From Talaromyces rugulosus (lineage: Eukaryota; Ascomycota; Eurotiomycetes; Eurotiales; Trichocomaceae), in assembly GCF_013368755.1 (NCBI RefSeq), contig NC_049562.1, positions 6,820,001 through 6,884,000 on the forward strand: 64,000 nucleotides of DNA, in the 5' to 3' direction. The notes beneath the pieces are model-generated. The model was not told the origin of the DNA. It searched no databases and saw only the letters and a program-made list of their open reading frames with translations. Below are positions 35,080 to 45,576 of the stretch, piece by piece. Position numbers and translations under genes: made by a program. The stretch's first letter is position 1. Every line of letters begins with the position of its first letter.

Positions 35080-35700
35080 TTATTTTCTGTGGTAAAAAAT
35101 TGTAATAAATGGTCGCGGATAGACTATTTAAATTTTGATAGTACTATACAGACAATAGCAGTTGATATAGCAAACAGGATTATCAGATATGCCAGGCTTA
35201 CTAGGATCATAACTGTTCTTTGCTATAGACTTTGAGTGGACTTGTGGAAGAATAGTAAGGCAGTAAAGGAGATCACTAGGGCTATTCCAGCAATAAGGGA
35301 GTGCTATATAGTTCCTAGGATAGCTAATATCAATATATTCTAAATAGTTTACAGTATCTCTAGGCTTTCCCCTAGTATACTTAAAAAGCTCTCTAGTAAG
35401 ATAGAAGAGATATTCAACAATAGACACTGATAGTCAACTCTACTGTTTTTAAATCCTAAATAAAGCTTTTCTGTGTTGATTAAGATATTCCTTAGCTTAA
35501 TTAAGCTAACAACAGTAGCTGCACTTTGAATTATATTTTAGGCTATAGAAGCTTCTAATCCAACAGTATTCTGAACTCTGGTAGCTATATTATTAAGAGC
35601 TATAGGCATACCTGCATCAATAGTCTCAATTAAAGTAGGGATTCCAATGCTAAGAGGACTATCCTTGAATAATTAAAGGTCTAAGCTGGGTATAGTGATT
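35080..35700 (-). pseudogene. Decayed multi-pass membrane protein gene, C-terminal part
   Basis: One minus-strand frame runs through the interval with only Gln-type TAG/TAA interruptions. It reads DSPLSIGIPTLIETIDAG, ALNNIATRVQNTVGLEASIA, AATVVSLIKLRNILINTEKL and then two hydrophobic segments (IAGIALVISFTALLFFH and MILVSLAYLIILFAISTAI) before a stop near 35130. The shadow frame at 35128-35427 should be ignored. I do not recognise the family. The pattern is a cytoplasmic helical part followed by at least two transmembrane helices. Confidence 0.45.
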
Positions 35701-35978
35701 CTAATCTTTTATTAAATACTTAGTCTTTATTTCTTAGTGCTTATTCTTTGATGTATTTTTAGAGTTATAATCCCTAAGCCTTTTAGATTAAGGTTGAGAA
35801 GTATTATGAATGTGAGAATGATTGAGGCAACACTAGCTATAATGAACATAGCTAGTATAGCTTAGTAAACAAGAAGGCGTATATTCAAAGAGTTTTTTTA
35901 AAAAGCTAGGGATAACTAGGTACTGACTTGCTTTAGTAGTGGTTAAAAATTTCTATTAAGGAATTAAGTAACTTTGAA
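35701..35978. other. AT-rich flank of the Tad-like element
   Basis: Stop-dense and AT-rich, in sharp contrast to the GC-rich element that starts at about 35979. No gene seen. Confidence 0.4.
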
Positions 35979-36017
35979 ACCCGCCGGGAAAATCAAAAAT
36001 CAACCTTTTGAAATTCA

Positions 36018-37949
36018 ATGCTACTGGAAGGCATCCAGGGCTTCGCTATGGCCCCTGGACTCCCCAATATCGACAACCACCCCCTAGACCCAGGGGGGCA
36101 GGCGCTAGGTCTGGTGAACCCCGTAGGGGCCTATATAGGCACCCCAGCGGGGACAGCACCACCAGCGCCCCCCGAGGCAAGTGCAACAGTCCCTCAGAGC
36201 GAGGGCTTCTTGCCTAGCCTGGAAATCAACCCTAGGGAGTTGTTTCCCCCCCTAAGCAGCGTGCCAGGCTCCCAGGAAGCACCTAAAACTCTAGGGAAGA
36301 GACTACAGGAACACAGCCCTGACGGGGCAGAAAGAGCCCCCATGAAGGCCCTAATCGGCCCAGCCTACAAGGACATGGAACAGGCCTTATTAGGCCACTT
36401 TGCAAGCAGCAATAGCGCGCTGCACGCGGAGATGGCCGCTATGAAGGCCTATATGACCTCTCTGGTAGAGGCTATGGAGCAGCGCCTCACAGGCCAATTG
36501 GGCGCTCTGGAGCGCCGTTTCTCAACCCTAGAAGCTCAACAGGCCTCCCCGAACGCCCCAAACCACCCTCTAAAGCCCCTATCGTCAGGGGGCGACCGCC
36601 AGGGCCCACGACAGCCTCTGCCATCCCAGGGGACGACGTTTGCAGAGGTCGCCCATGGCCCCCAAGCTAACCCGAATAGGGCCGCTAAGCCCATAGAGCC
36701 ACGCAGAGCCTCACCCCCGATATCAAAACCACCCCCTGGGGTGAAGCCCGCAGCAGGCCCCCAGTGGGCCGATATAGCGGCCAGCAATGCCCAGGAGTGG
36801 CAAATCGTTACAAAAAAACGGGCTTACTCCCCGAACCAGCCCCCAAAAGTCCAAATGGACCCAGGGAGCCTGAAGCCTATTCGCGGAAGCAACAAGGGAG
36901 ACCGCAGGCTTATATTTAGGCGTGAAAATGGCCGCACCGCCCCTAGAAAGTCTAAAGCCGATGTCATCTTGCAGCTTAACCGCTGCCTAGCCCAGGCAGG
37001 CTTCCCGAACTTCGCCAGGGTAATAGACGCCAATTACACCGAATCAGGGGCTATCTCAGCCCTATTGGACCAAGGAAGCACCGTAGGCTCGCTATTACCA
37101 GCCTATAAGGACCTATTAGTGGCTGCCTGCCACCGGGTCGACCCCGCAGTCATCTCAGTGGAAGCAGACCAACAGTGGCACAAGATTAAGGTGCATGCGG
37201 TGCCGGTAGCCCGCTATAGCGCCTCAGGGCTAGGCCTAGCCAGGGAAGAAATTGAATTAGGGGGCACATGCACCCTAATGAGAAACCCTACCTGGATCAA
37301 GCCGATAGCGGCTATCCAGACTAATAAGCAGCGTTTCTCTACTATCGTTATAACAGTAGGAGGCCTAGATGACGCCCGCAGGCTACTCGCCCGGGGCGTA
37401 CGCTTCGGGGGCAACAGGCACCCTACCAGCCCCTATCACGAAGTGGGTAAAGACACCGTTTGCACCCGATGCTGCGGCATTGGCCACCGAACTTATAGAG
37501 GCTGCGGCACCCGACCACCACTCTGCACCGTGTGTGCTGGCGCCCATGAAGCCCAAGAGCACACCTGCAACGTGCTAGACTGCAGGGCCCAAACAGGCCA
37601 CCCATGCCTGCATGCACCCACTAAATGCGGCAACTGTGGGGGGAAGCACCAGGCTGATTCCCCGGGGTGCCCCAAGCTTCGGGAGGCCCGCCGGCGACTC
37701 CATAAGCGCTTCCCTGGCGTAGAGGTCGTTATGCCCCCTCCCCCCCCTGAATGGACCGAATGGGAAGGCGTTGCTGAGGAGGCTTCTCCCCCAACCACTA
37801 CCCAGGACGCCCCCCAAGCCCCAAAGCTTAGGGAGGTCGATGACGCTATGGAAGATGCCCCAGGGACATCACCCCTACCGTACTCATCCCCGTGTCCAAC
37901 ACCAACGCCTGGAGCTGCAGCCCCTATTAATGTTGATTATTCAACATAA
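36018..37949 (+). CDS. LINE ORF1, gag-like nucleic-acid-binding protein (643 aa)
   Basis: A Pro/Ala-rich N-terminal region is followed by a predicted helical stretch at about residues 115-180 (alternating Leu/Met/Ala with charged residues, possible coiled coil). A basic middle region follows, and a C-terminal cluster of zinc knuckles starts at Cys482 (CTRCCGIGHRTYRGC), then CTVCAGAHEAQEHTC and CGNCGGKHQADSPGC. ORF1 proteins of this clade coat the element RNA and form ribonucleoprotein particles. The ATG at 36018 is the first in frame, near the GC boundary. The tail is acidic and Pro-rich and ends within the start of ORF2. Confidence 0.88.
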   Translation: MLLEGIQGFAMAPGLPNIDNHPLDPGGQALGLVNPVGAYIGTPAGTAPPAPPEASATVPQSEGFLPSLEINPRELFPPLSSVPGSQEAPKTLGKRLQEHSPDGAERAPMKALIGPAYKDMEQALLGHFASSNSALHAEMAAMKAYMTSLVEAMEQRLTGQLGALERRFSTLEAQQASPNAPNHPLKPLSSGGDRQGPRQPLPSQGTTFAEVAHGPQANPNRAAKPIEPRRASPPISKPPPGVKPAAGPQWADIAASNAQEWQIVTKKRAYSPNQPPKVQMDPGSLKPIRGSNKGDRRLIFRRENGRTAPRKSKADVILQLNRCLAQAGFPNFARVIDANYTESGAISALLDQGSTVGSLLPAYKDLLVAACHRVDPAVISVEADQQWHKIKVHAVPVARYSASGLGLAREEIELGGTCTLMRNPTWIKPIAAIQTNKQRFSTIVITVGGLDDARRLLARGVRFGGNRHPTSPYHEVGKDTVCTRCCGIGHRTYRGCGTRPPLCTVCAGAHEAQEHTCNVLDCRAQTGHPCLHAPTKCGNCGGKHQADSPGCPKLREARRRLHKRFPGVEVVMPPPPPEWTEWEGVAEEASPPTTTQDAPQAPKLREVDDAMEDAPGTSPLPYSSPCPTPTPGAAAPINVDYST

Positions 37950-40900
37950 TTGCGGCCGTACCTACCCCGCAACCTTAGGGGCTCTAGAAGCGGGGATAGA
38001 GCGGCAAATAGGCATTATATGCCTGCAAGAGCCTTATATTGCTTATGACTTCTCTCACCCAGGCTATCTGCTGTACTGGCCAGGGGGGGAGAAGCGGGAT
38101 CAACGGGTGCTTATGGCCATCCGTAAAGACCTTATAGGGGCGGTTAGGGTCGAGAACCGCACTGATTTAGTAGACCACCCCTATTTACAGGCCCTGGACA
38201 TATGGGAAGCACCAATAATTAGCGGGCATGCCCCCCGACGCACTAGAATAGTCAACTGCTATGATGTGTGGATTGGGGCCAGTTACCGGTGGCAAGGGGC
38301 CTTCCCTAGACGACGCCGGGCCATCGAGGACGCAGACTGGGACCTGCTTATAGTGGGTAGGTGCCTATTAGTGGGTGATTTCAACGCCCATAGCCCTTCG
38401 TGGAACCCACTGGCCAAGGGCCGGGTTAACGCTGAGCCCTTGGAACAGCTTATAGAGCGGCACTCACTATATGTTAATAACCCACTGGGGGAGGCCACAC
38501 GCTATAAGAAGACCGAGGGGGTGTCAATTATTGATTTAGCGTTATCCTCGCCAACCCTAGGGCCTCTGCAAGCCTGGGAGGTGGATAAGGATAAGCCTAC
38601 AACATCTGACCATGAGCTTATCGTCCTAGCCTGGGAAGCCCTAGAACCCCCCCCAGGAGGAATCTCCGGGGAGATTACTGGGTGGCAGATAGAAGCTCTG
38701 CAGGTAAACGAGGAAGCCCTAAAGCTGGCCACAGCAGCTTGGGCCTCAGAGGCTGTAGGCCACCCCCCTCTTAGTGATCAATGCACCGAGGAAGACCTTG
38801 CTAGAGAGGCCAATTGGGTGCAGGACACCCTAACCAGCGTACTCGATAGGCATGCCAAAGCAGTACGGCTTTGTGCACGCTCTAAGCGGTGGTGGAAGCC
38901 AGAGCTGCGGCAAGCCCGGAGCTTATGGGCTGCAGCCCGCAAGCGGTGGCAGGCCCATGCCTGTACCGACACCGAATTCAAGGCTGCAAGAACCGCTTAT
39001 TACCATGAAATAAAGGCGGCTAAAAGGACCTGCTGGGAGGTCTTCCTTGCTGAGGGAGGCCCTGGGGGGAAGGAAGAGTGGAAAAAAGGTTCGAACCCCA
39101 CTGGGAACCCTTTTCCCAAAGGCCCTAGGGATGGCCTGGAAAAGCCTTCTCCAGGAGATCCTAATAGGTGTTGGATAGCCCTACAGTACACTAAGCCACG
39201 GACTAATCCCACCACCCCAGCACTCCAAGGCCCGGATCTAGGGGCTCCCCCTGCCACTACCATGGCCGATAAAGAAGCCCTAATCAGGGAAATGGCATTT
39301 CCTAACGCCCCCCGTAGCTCCCCTCCTGGGGAGCTGCCAGGTGGACAGGCCCACATGCTTATAACGCCAGAGCGGGTGCATCAGGCCCTATTCAGCCAGA
39401 GCATTAAGAAAGCTCCGGGGGCCGACAGGCTCAATTTTAAAGCATGCCGGCTACTCTGGGCACTAGACTCACCCCGAATCATAGGGATGGCTAGGCAGTG
39501 CTTTCGGCTTGGGGTGCACCCAGGGGCCTGGAAGACCGCTAAAGGCATCCTACTTCGGAAGCCAGGGAAGCCTGATTACACCCAGGTGAAGGCCTGGAGG
39601 GTGATAAGCTTGCTTAGCTGCCTGGGCAAGGTTGTTGAGAAGCTGGCTGCAGGCCTTATAGCGGACTGGTGTGAGGCCCAGGGGGCTTTACACCCTGGAC
39701 AAATGGGGTGCAGGCGGGGCCGTGGGGCTATTGACGCGGTGGCCTGCCTCGTGCAAACAGTGCACGAGGGATGGACTCAAAAGCTTCTCACAGGCACTAT
39801 CTTTATTGACGTTATGGGGGCCTTCGACCATGTTGACCCCTATAAGCTTAGTGAGGCTATGGAAGCTGCAGGCCTGGATAATGACCTTATAAGGTGGACC
39901 TTATCCTTCCTTACAAATAGAAGGGTCAGCCTCGTAATTGACGGTTATAAAGCCCCTGAACAGCCTATTGACTCAGGGCTGCCCCAGGGCTCACCGGTCT
40001 CCCCAATCCTCTTTCTTATCTATATCCGGGGTGTGTTTCAGGCTATGGAACAGCAGGTGCCAGGGATCAAGGCCCTGTCCTATGCCGATGACATAGGCCT
40101 GGTAGCCCAGGGAAGCTCGGTCTCTGAGATCTGCAGGCAGCTAGAAGCAGCGGCAAAAGCTGCTATTGAGTGGGGACTGGCAAATAGCGTCAAATTCGAC
40201 CCTAAAAAGACAGAGGCCATCCTATTCTCTAGGGCCACCAGCAGGGAACATAAAAATCAGGTCCAGGAAGCTAGGGTGCAGGTAGGAGACGCTTTAGTGG
40301 CATTCTCCCCAACAGCCATCCGGTGGTTAGGGGTCTTACTAGATCCAAAGCTTACCCTCAAAGCCCACTATAAGTACCGCCTGCAAAAAGGTCAAAATAC
40401 TGAAAGACGAGTGCGGGCACTGTGCAAGGCCCAGGGGCTCCCCCCAGGCCTGGCATGGCGAATCCAAAAGGCCACCGCGCAGTCAGTGGCGCTTTATGGG
40501 GCCGAGCTTTGGTGGCATGGGCAAAAGAACTGCCTAGAAGGACTGCAGGGCCTAATTAATAACCAGGCCCGGGCAGTCACAGGCATGCTGAAGTCCACCC
40601 CATTAGGACCGCTTATAAGGGAGGCAGCTTTGGAACCAGCAGAGGCCCTATTAGATAGTAAACAGCGGCGGTATGCCCTGAGACTCCTAGGACTTCCCCA
40701 GGGGCATCCAGCAGCAGAAATACTCCCCATAACGCTTAGGGAGGGAGACGCCCATGCACAGCCTGGAGAGCAGCCGCTAGAAGACCGAGCTTGGGCAACA
40801 CCAACCCGCCGAGGCCCCTGGAAGCTGGGCATGGGCCTGGCCCGCAGGCTACGAGAGGCCTTGACCGCCGACCCCTCCCAGGGCTTTGAGCGTACAATAG

Positions 40901-41979
40901 AGCCTGGTAATAGGTCTATACCACTAGATTTCAGGATAGACTCCCCTGAAACCGCTATGCAATTAGCCTCAGACCCCCTAAGTGGGATAGGGAACACTGA
41001 CCTTTACTCAGACGGTTCCAGGTTAGACGATCAGCGCGTAGGCGCTGCGGTAGCTTATAAGCCACTTATTGGCCCCTGGAGGTCGCGCCTAGCTCCCCTG
41101 GGCGCAGGCTTCGAAGTCTTTGATGCAGAACTAATAGGAGTAGTCGAAGCCCTAGAGTGGGCGCTGGCAGAGAATCTTAGAGGGCCAATTAGGGTGTTTC
41201 TCGATGCTCAAGCCGCTATAGGCAGGCTTCAGCATACCCAGCCAGGCCCTGGCCAAGCCCTGGCGCTGCGGGCACATGATCTAGCCAAGGAACTGCAGGC
41301 CACCGGCCGCAGGGTTACTATATGCTGGGTGCCAGGCCATAAGGGGGTCCCAGGCAACGAAGAGGCCGATAAAGCCGCCAAGAAAGCTGCGGGGAAGCCC
41401 CGAACAGGCAAATACTCGGGCATCTCACTGGCACATGCTCAACGGGCCTGTACCGAAGCTTATAGAGCTGCCAGGGCCAACTGGCTTGCTGCAAAGCTTG
41501 CAAAGCGTGCCCAGCGGGCAAGCCAGGCCTACTATCCCCCCCGGGGATGGAAGCTTGACCCAATGTTGGCGAACACCCCCAAGCACCTAGCGCGGCGATA
41601 TTACCAGTTCAAGACTGGCCACGCACCAATTGGGGCCTATTTGCACCGAATTAAGGCCCGAGACTTCCCTAATTGCTTGGGGTGCTCTAGGGGGACTGAG
41701 ACGGTAAGACACCTTCTTACAAACTGTCGACAGTGGTGCCACCAGCGGGAAAAACTATATGCCGGCTTGGCCGAAGCGGGGGTAAAGGCCCTGCAGGATA
41801 GCGAGCAGTGCCCCGAAGCACGCCTATTCCAGGACCCAAAGGCCACTACAGCGCTGCTGGCGTTTATAGGGGCCATTAGGGAGCGAGAGGATAACCAACA
41901 GGCCTGGGAGCAGGCCTATAAGACTGATAATTGGGGCATTGAGGCCCTGGATGAGGGAGAGCGAGAGGGGGAAGGATAG
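37930..41979 (+). CDS. LINE ORF2, endonuclease / reverse transcriptase / RNase H (1349 aa)
   Basis: The frame is open from 37771, but homology begins at the ATG at 37930 (MLIIQHNCGRTYP), which overlaps the last 20 nt of ORF1. The N-terminal APE-type endonuclease has ICLQEPYI, LVGDFNAHSPSWNP and SDHELIV. The reverse transcriptase core runs from FIDVMGAFDHVDP through GLPQGSPVSP to YADD at residues 718-721. An RNase H domain (about 1020-1150) shows SDGSRLDD, DAELIG, FLDAQAA and VPGHKGVPGNEEAD, retaining the expected acidic residues and His. The C-terminus carries a CLGC...HLLTNC zinc-like segment. All catalytic residues are present, so it looks functional for target-primed reverse transcription. 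Confidence 0.9.
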   Translation: MLIIQHNCGRTYPATLGALEAGIERQIGIICLQEPYIAYDFSHPGYLLYWPGGEKRDQRVLMAIRKDLIGAVRVENRTDLVDHPYLQALDIWEAPIISGHAPRRTRIVNCYDVWIGASYRWQGAFPRRRRAIEDADWDLLIVGRCLLVGDFNAHSPSWNPLAKGRVNAEPLEQLIERHSLYVNNPLGEATRYKKTEGVSIIDLALSSPTLGPLQAWEVDKDKPTTSDHELIVLAWEALEPPPGGISGEITGWQIEALQVNEEALKLATAAWASEAVGHPPLSDQCTEEDLAREANWVQDTLTSVLDRHAKAVRLCARSKRWWKPELRQARSLWAAARKRWQAHACTDTEFKAARTAYYHEIKAAKRTCWEVFLAEGGPGGKEEWKKGSNPTGNPFPKGPRDGLEKPSPGDPNRCWIALQYTKPRTNPTTPALQGPDLGAPPATTMADKEALIREMAFPNAPRSSPPGELPGGQAHMLITPERVHQALFSQSIKKAPGADRLNFKACRLLWALDSPRIIGMARQCFRLGVHPGAWKTAKGILLRKPGKPDYTQVKAWRVISLLSCLGKVVEKLAAGLIADWCEAQGALHPGQMGCRRGRGAIDAVACLVQTVHEGWTQKLLTGTIFIDVMGAFDHVDPYKLSEAMEAAGLDNDLIRWTLSFLTNRRVSLVIDGYKAPEQPIDSGLPQGSPVSPILFLIYIRGVFQAMEQQVPGIKALSYADDIGLVAQGSSVSEICRQLEAAAKAAIEWGLANSVKFDPKKTEAILFSRATSREHKNQVQEARVQVGDALVAFSPTAIRWLGVLLDPKLTLKAHYKYRLQKGQNTERRVRALCKAQGLPPGLAWRIQKATAQSVALYGAELWWHGQKNCLEGLQGLINNQARAVTGMLKSTPLGPLIREAALEPAEALLDSKQRRYALRLLGLPQGHPAAEILPITLREGDAHAQPGEQPLEDRAWATPTRRGPWKLGMGLARRLREALTADPSQGFERTIEPGNRSIPLDFRIDSPETAMQLASDPLSGIGNTDLYSDGSRLDDQRVGAAVAYKPLIGPWRSRLAPLGAGFEVFDAELIGVVEALEWALAENLRGPIRVFLDAQAAIGRLQHTQPGPGQALALRAHDLAKELQATGRRVTICWVPGHKGVPGNEEADKAAKKAAGKPRTGKYSGISLAHAQRACTEAYRAARANWLAAKLAKRAQRASQAYYPPRGWKLDPMLANTPKHLARRYYQFKTGHAPIGAYLHRIKARDFPNCLGCSRGTETVRHLLTNCRQWCHQREKLYAGLAEAGVKALQDSEQCPEARLFQDPKATTALLAFIGAIREREDNQQAWEQAYKTDNWGIEALDEGEREGEG

Positions 41980-42245
41980 CGGGCAGGGGCGGCCCGCTAT
42001 TGTAGGCAACGCCCAAACGTTAGTGGCCATAAGGAGGGGGTAGTGGTTGCCACCCACTATAAGCCCCCGAATCGTCCTGCGCATATAAGTGGCTTGGGGC
42101 GAGGAAAGTGCAAGATACCTTGAAAGCATGGATCCAATGGGGGTAGAGGCACCGGTTTATAGGGGGCAACCCCTATAAGCAGGCCTAATCCACACGAATC
42201 GCTGTCTGTCATAGCCTAGGGCTCGGTATAGACGTTAAATTTGAT

Positions 42246-42268
42246 TAAATAAATAAATAAATAAATAA
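42246..42268 (+). repeat. TAAA-repeat 3' tail of the LINE
   Basis: About five TAAA units end the element, following a roughly 265-bp 3' untranslated region. Short simple-repeat tails are usual for Tad-like LINEs. Confidence 0.75.
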
Positions 42269-42269
42269 G

Positions 42270-43423
42270 ATTTATTACTAGCCTATATACATTATATTGG
42301 GTTCTTTTATATTTGTTATGATTACTTAAGTGAGCATAATATATACAGAAATCCTAGTTATATTACTGTTTGGTACCATGTTATCTAAATAGTATTAGTC
42401 TAGAGCTTAACTTTATATAGACTAGCTTATTTTATTGCTATTTCAAAAATAGGTTTAAAAACAATTTGAAGTGTTTATAAGGGAAACTGATTTTGTAAGG
42501 CACTGTAGTTATAGAACAGGAAGCTAATATTTAATGCTGGACTTTTATTAAGAGAAGTTGGTTTAATCTATTATAATCAAATTCCATAGCATGCCGTTTC
42601 TGACGACTTTTAAAAATAATATGCCTTGTTTCTTTACTGTAAGGAATAGTAATAGTATAGCTATATTTAAGAATTTCTATAGTATATAATGGCCCGCGTA
42701 AAGTAATTATCTAAGATAAGAGTAGTAGAGAGATTTTATTTCTCTTATAAAAGGAGTATTATAAAATAGTCTAGCTACTACCTACAGAAAAGAATCATAT
42801 CAATTATTTATTATCTAGTTGTAAAGGATTCTCTGGATATTCAATTTCTAATATATTAAGAATTATTTCTCTACAGAATGTAATCTTTATTTTAGATTTA
42901 TTATATTCATATAGCTGCAAGGATTTCTAAAACAGCCTAAAATTATAATCAGGGCATATTGTTTATTTGCCACAATGAATCATTATATAGATTTGTTTTC
43001 GATATTATTTTAACAACCTTATTTTATCAAGTTCTAGGCCGAAAAGAAAAGGGTTTCCTTTCATCTTAATCATTTTTCAAAGCTATGTATCACTCTTAAA
43101 GATGGAATTCTATAATATATAGTATTTATTAGACCCTGATAGTTGGAGATTAGAAGCAGGGGTGGCTTACAGATAGGACTAAATATAGTCCCAAATTTAC
43201 CTAGAAATATTCTTTACTATTATAAAAGTGATTAGCTTTTACAGTACTCTGATATCTGATAAGGACAGGAGACACAAGGAACAAAATATACATTAGAAAC
43301 TGTATAGATATATAATATAAAATAAATCTAGTAATAGATTTTTAGGAGCTTAATTTCTTAGGAAACTAATTAAATAATTAATCAATAATAAATACAATAT
43401 CATAAAACTTTGCTATATAGCTG
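42270..43423. other. AT-rich decayed DNA
   Basis: Stop-dense on both strands. A minus-strand run around 42770-42600 (VVARLFYNTPFIREIKSLYY and following) is protein-like with few stops, but I cannot name it. The last four bases, GCTG, are one copy of a possible 4-bp target duplication of the next element. Confidence 0.35.
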
Positions 43424-43697
43424 TGTGACGGCTGAGCCTGAGGCTATCCCCAAGGGTAGGAGCGGCCTCGTGGCCAGATGGGAGGCCTCAGGCAGGAAGG
43501 GCATCAACCCTAACCCACAGTACCAGATCTGGGGATAGCCTCACCCCGGAGCCATAAAAGATCAAGCTGGTTACCTAAGCACACAAGATAAAACCTTCCC
43601 GCAGGTCCTAGTAGTTAAATTCCTTTCCCATGCTTATTATTTTAAAGAATCACACCCCTAGATAGGAATCAAATATCTTTAGAAAAGGCACATCACA
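43424..43697 (+). repeat. 5' LTR of family D (274 bp)
   Basis: It contains a perfect 12-bp inverted repeat, GAGGCTATCCCC at 43440-43451 and GGGGATAGCCTC at 43531-43542, and nested GCCTGAGGC / GCCTCAGGC arms at 43436-43444 and 43485-43493. These could fold into a long hairpin in the LTR or its RNA. Confidence 0.9.
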
Positions 43698-43949
43698 TTA
43701 CAACAAACATCGCTACACTTTATCTTTATCTTTCTCACAACTAACACAGCCAGCACTCAGCTGCAGTCAGCGCTCTAATTAGGAATAAACTTTTCTTTAT
43801 CTCAACCTCTTTATATTCAGTACAGTCCATACAGCCACAACAAACACCTTGTCAGCACTCTAACCCTGAACCTTCATTTACCTTCATTCGAAACCTAGAA
43901 ATCTTATAAGCCAGCACAATAGCAAGACCAAATACCGCTGACAAATGTC

Positions 43950-45110
43950 AGCATGGCGAGAGCGCCAGCAACAACAATATAGAAGAACCCAGTCGCCACT
44001 TAACCGTTAACCTCAAAGAACTAAAGCTTAGAGATATTCCTGAAAAACCACTTAATAAAGATAAATTCCTTAAACTTTACAGAAGCGACCCTAGAGGCCT
44101 ATTTAAAGGTTTATTCCAACACCTCTCCATACAAGAGAAACGACTAGAAAAGGCTCTCGCTAAGTCTAACAACAACAACACAGAGGAAATCAACTCTATG
44201 AAAGAGGAGATTCAGAACCTCAAGAGCAACCTGGCCGACCATCGCCAAACCATATCCAAACTAATCACAGAACATGATGCCGCAATCGCTAATACCTCTC
44301 CAGCTGGGGGAGACCACAAGAAAAAGACCACCAAGCTACTAAATAGCCAGCTGCTATCGGATGGAATCGATCCTAAGTACAAATCATAGAAGATCGATGT
44401 CAAGAACAAGTTAGAAGCCAATACCAACTATTACCCAACAGCCCTGGCCCATATAGCGTACATAAAGGGGATGTGTAAGAGAGAAACAGCCAACCACTTA
44501 CTCCCACAATTCCAGAAAGACTCAGCACAACATTACCAGGATATCGGTAACATCTTCAAGCATCTAAAAACAATCTACATAGACAAGAACCGCGTGATCA
44601 ATACAAAGATAGAACTCCGTCACCTAGCAATAAGAGATTCAAAGTTTCAGATCTTTTTATCAAAATTCATGCTTCTTACCCAAGAAGCTGGCCTCGCCCT
44701 ATCAGAATAAAAGAAGAAACTCTACCACAAACTCTCATTCAACATACAGCGCACCATGATCAAGGAAAACACCAACCCAATAATATCATACCAGACCTTT
44801 ATACAAAAATGCCACACTACTACCAACTGCCTTGAGCAGATCACTAAAAAGGAACAACGCGCCCACAACCATAGGATTAGAAGCAGCAAAGGCCACAGCC
44901 AAAAAGACTACCAGTCGAATACCTCCAAAGAATCAAAGCCGAAGAATAAAGCCCCTCAACCACAGCTCTCCTAGAAAGAAAAGAAGAAGCTAATAAACAA
45001 AGACAAATGCTTCAATTACAAACTAAGCGGTCACTATACTGACAAGTGCCCCCTCAAGAAGAAGGCTCCGAATCTAAAGGCCTTAGAGGATGACACAGGT
45101 AAAGAGTTGG
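43950..45110 (+). pseudogene. Family D gag, decayed
   Basis: One frame reads as a helical capsid-like protein (NNNTEEINSMKEEIQNLK, then TALAHIAYIKGMCKRETANH) with TAG/TAA at Trp or Gln positions (for example 44387 and 44708). The terminal zinc knuckle reads CFNYKLSGHYTDKC at about 45010-45050: the second Cys is now Tyr (TGC-to-TAC), so the knuckle is broken. Confidence 0.8.
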
Positions 45111-45576
45111 AAAACACCCACACCTAGGAGAAGTCTCCTTCTTAGGCGCATCAAGTACAGACAACGAAGCTTTAGATCTCTCACAGCTGATGGAAAGAAA
45201 GAAGGATAGCATAACTATATCTATTCAGCTAGCTAAGAATAGATATTCAATTTGCACCAAAGCTTTAGCCAATACTGAAGCCAACAGATTTACCTTTTTA
45301 GATATATTTTTAGCAGAGAAGCTTGCACGACACTTTCAGACATACACAGTACCCGTTTCTGAACCCTATAGGATGAGAGGGTATAATAGGAAGACAGTAG
45401 AACCAGTCACACACCTCATGATCTTAACACTAGTTATTGATGGCCAGATACAGCGGCATCTACCCTTTCTCTTAGTGCGACTAGGCCATCACAATGTCAT
45501 TTTGGGTCATATATAGCTGGAGAAGTACAATATATTAATAGATTACAGAAACCATCACCTTTTATAGCCAGAGAAT

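Larger units (their letters stand above)
35979..42269 (+). mobile_element. Tad-like non-LTR retrotransposon (LINE), apparently intact
   Basis: A GC-rich block of about 6.3 kb with two long overlapping ORFs and a 3' end of about five TAAA units (42246-42268), set in very AT-rich DNA. The order of gag-like ORF1 with three zinc knuckles, then endonuclease, reverse transcriptase and RNase H followed by a CCHC segment in ORF2, is that of the Tad1 clade of fungal LINEs. There are no RIP-type stops in either ORF, so the insertion is recent relative to the last RIP exposure or has not been duplicated. The 5' end is judged from the base-composition boundary. I could not identify target duplications. 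Confidence 0.9.

Noticed and set aside
35128..35427. Minus-strand ORF with YIALPYCW recalling a HET domain
   Set aside because: An overlapping frame gives a longer, more protein-like reading with Gln-type stops and transmembrane helices; the HET resemblance is a frame artefact.
36018..36217. Numerous extra ORFs on both strands across the GC-rich LINE and the intact retrotransposon
   Set aside because: They overlap ORF1/ORF2 or gag/pol in other frames and arise from high GC and low stop density.
39085..39110. tRNA T-arm-like GGTTCGAACCCC
   Set aside because: It lies inside the open reading frame of LINE ORF2 and no cloverleaf can be built around it. I found no complete tRNA or rRNA gene in the window.
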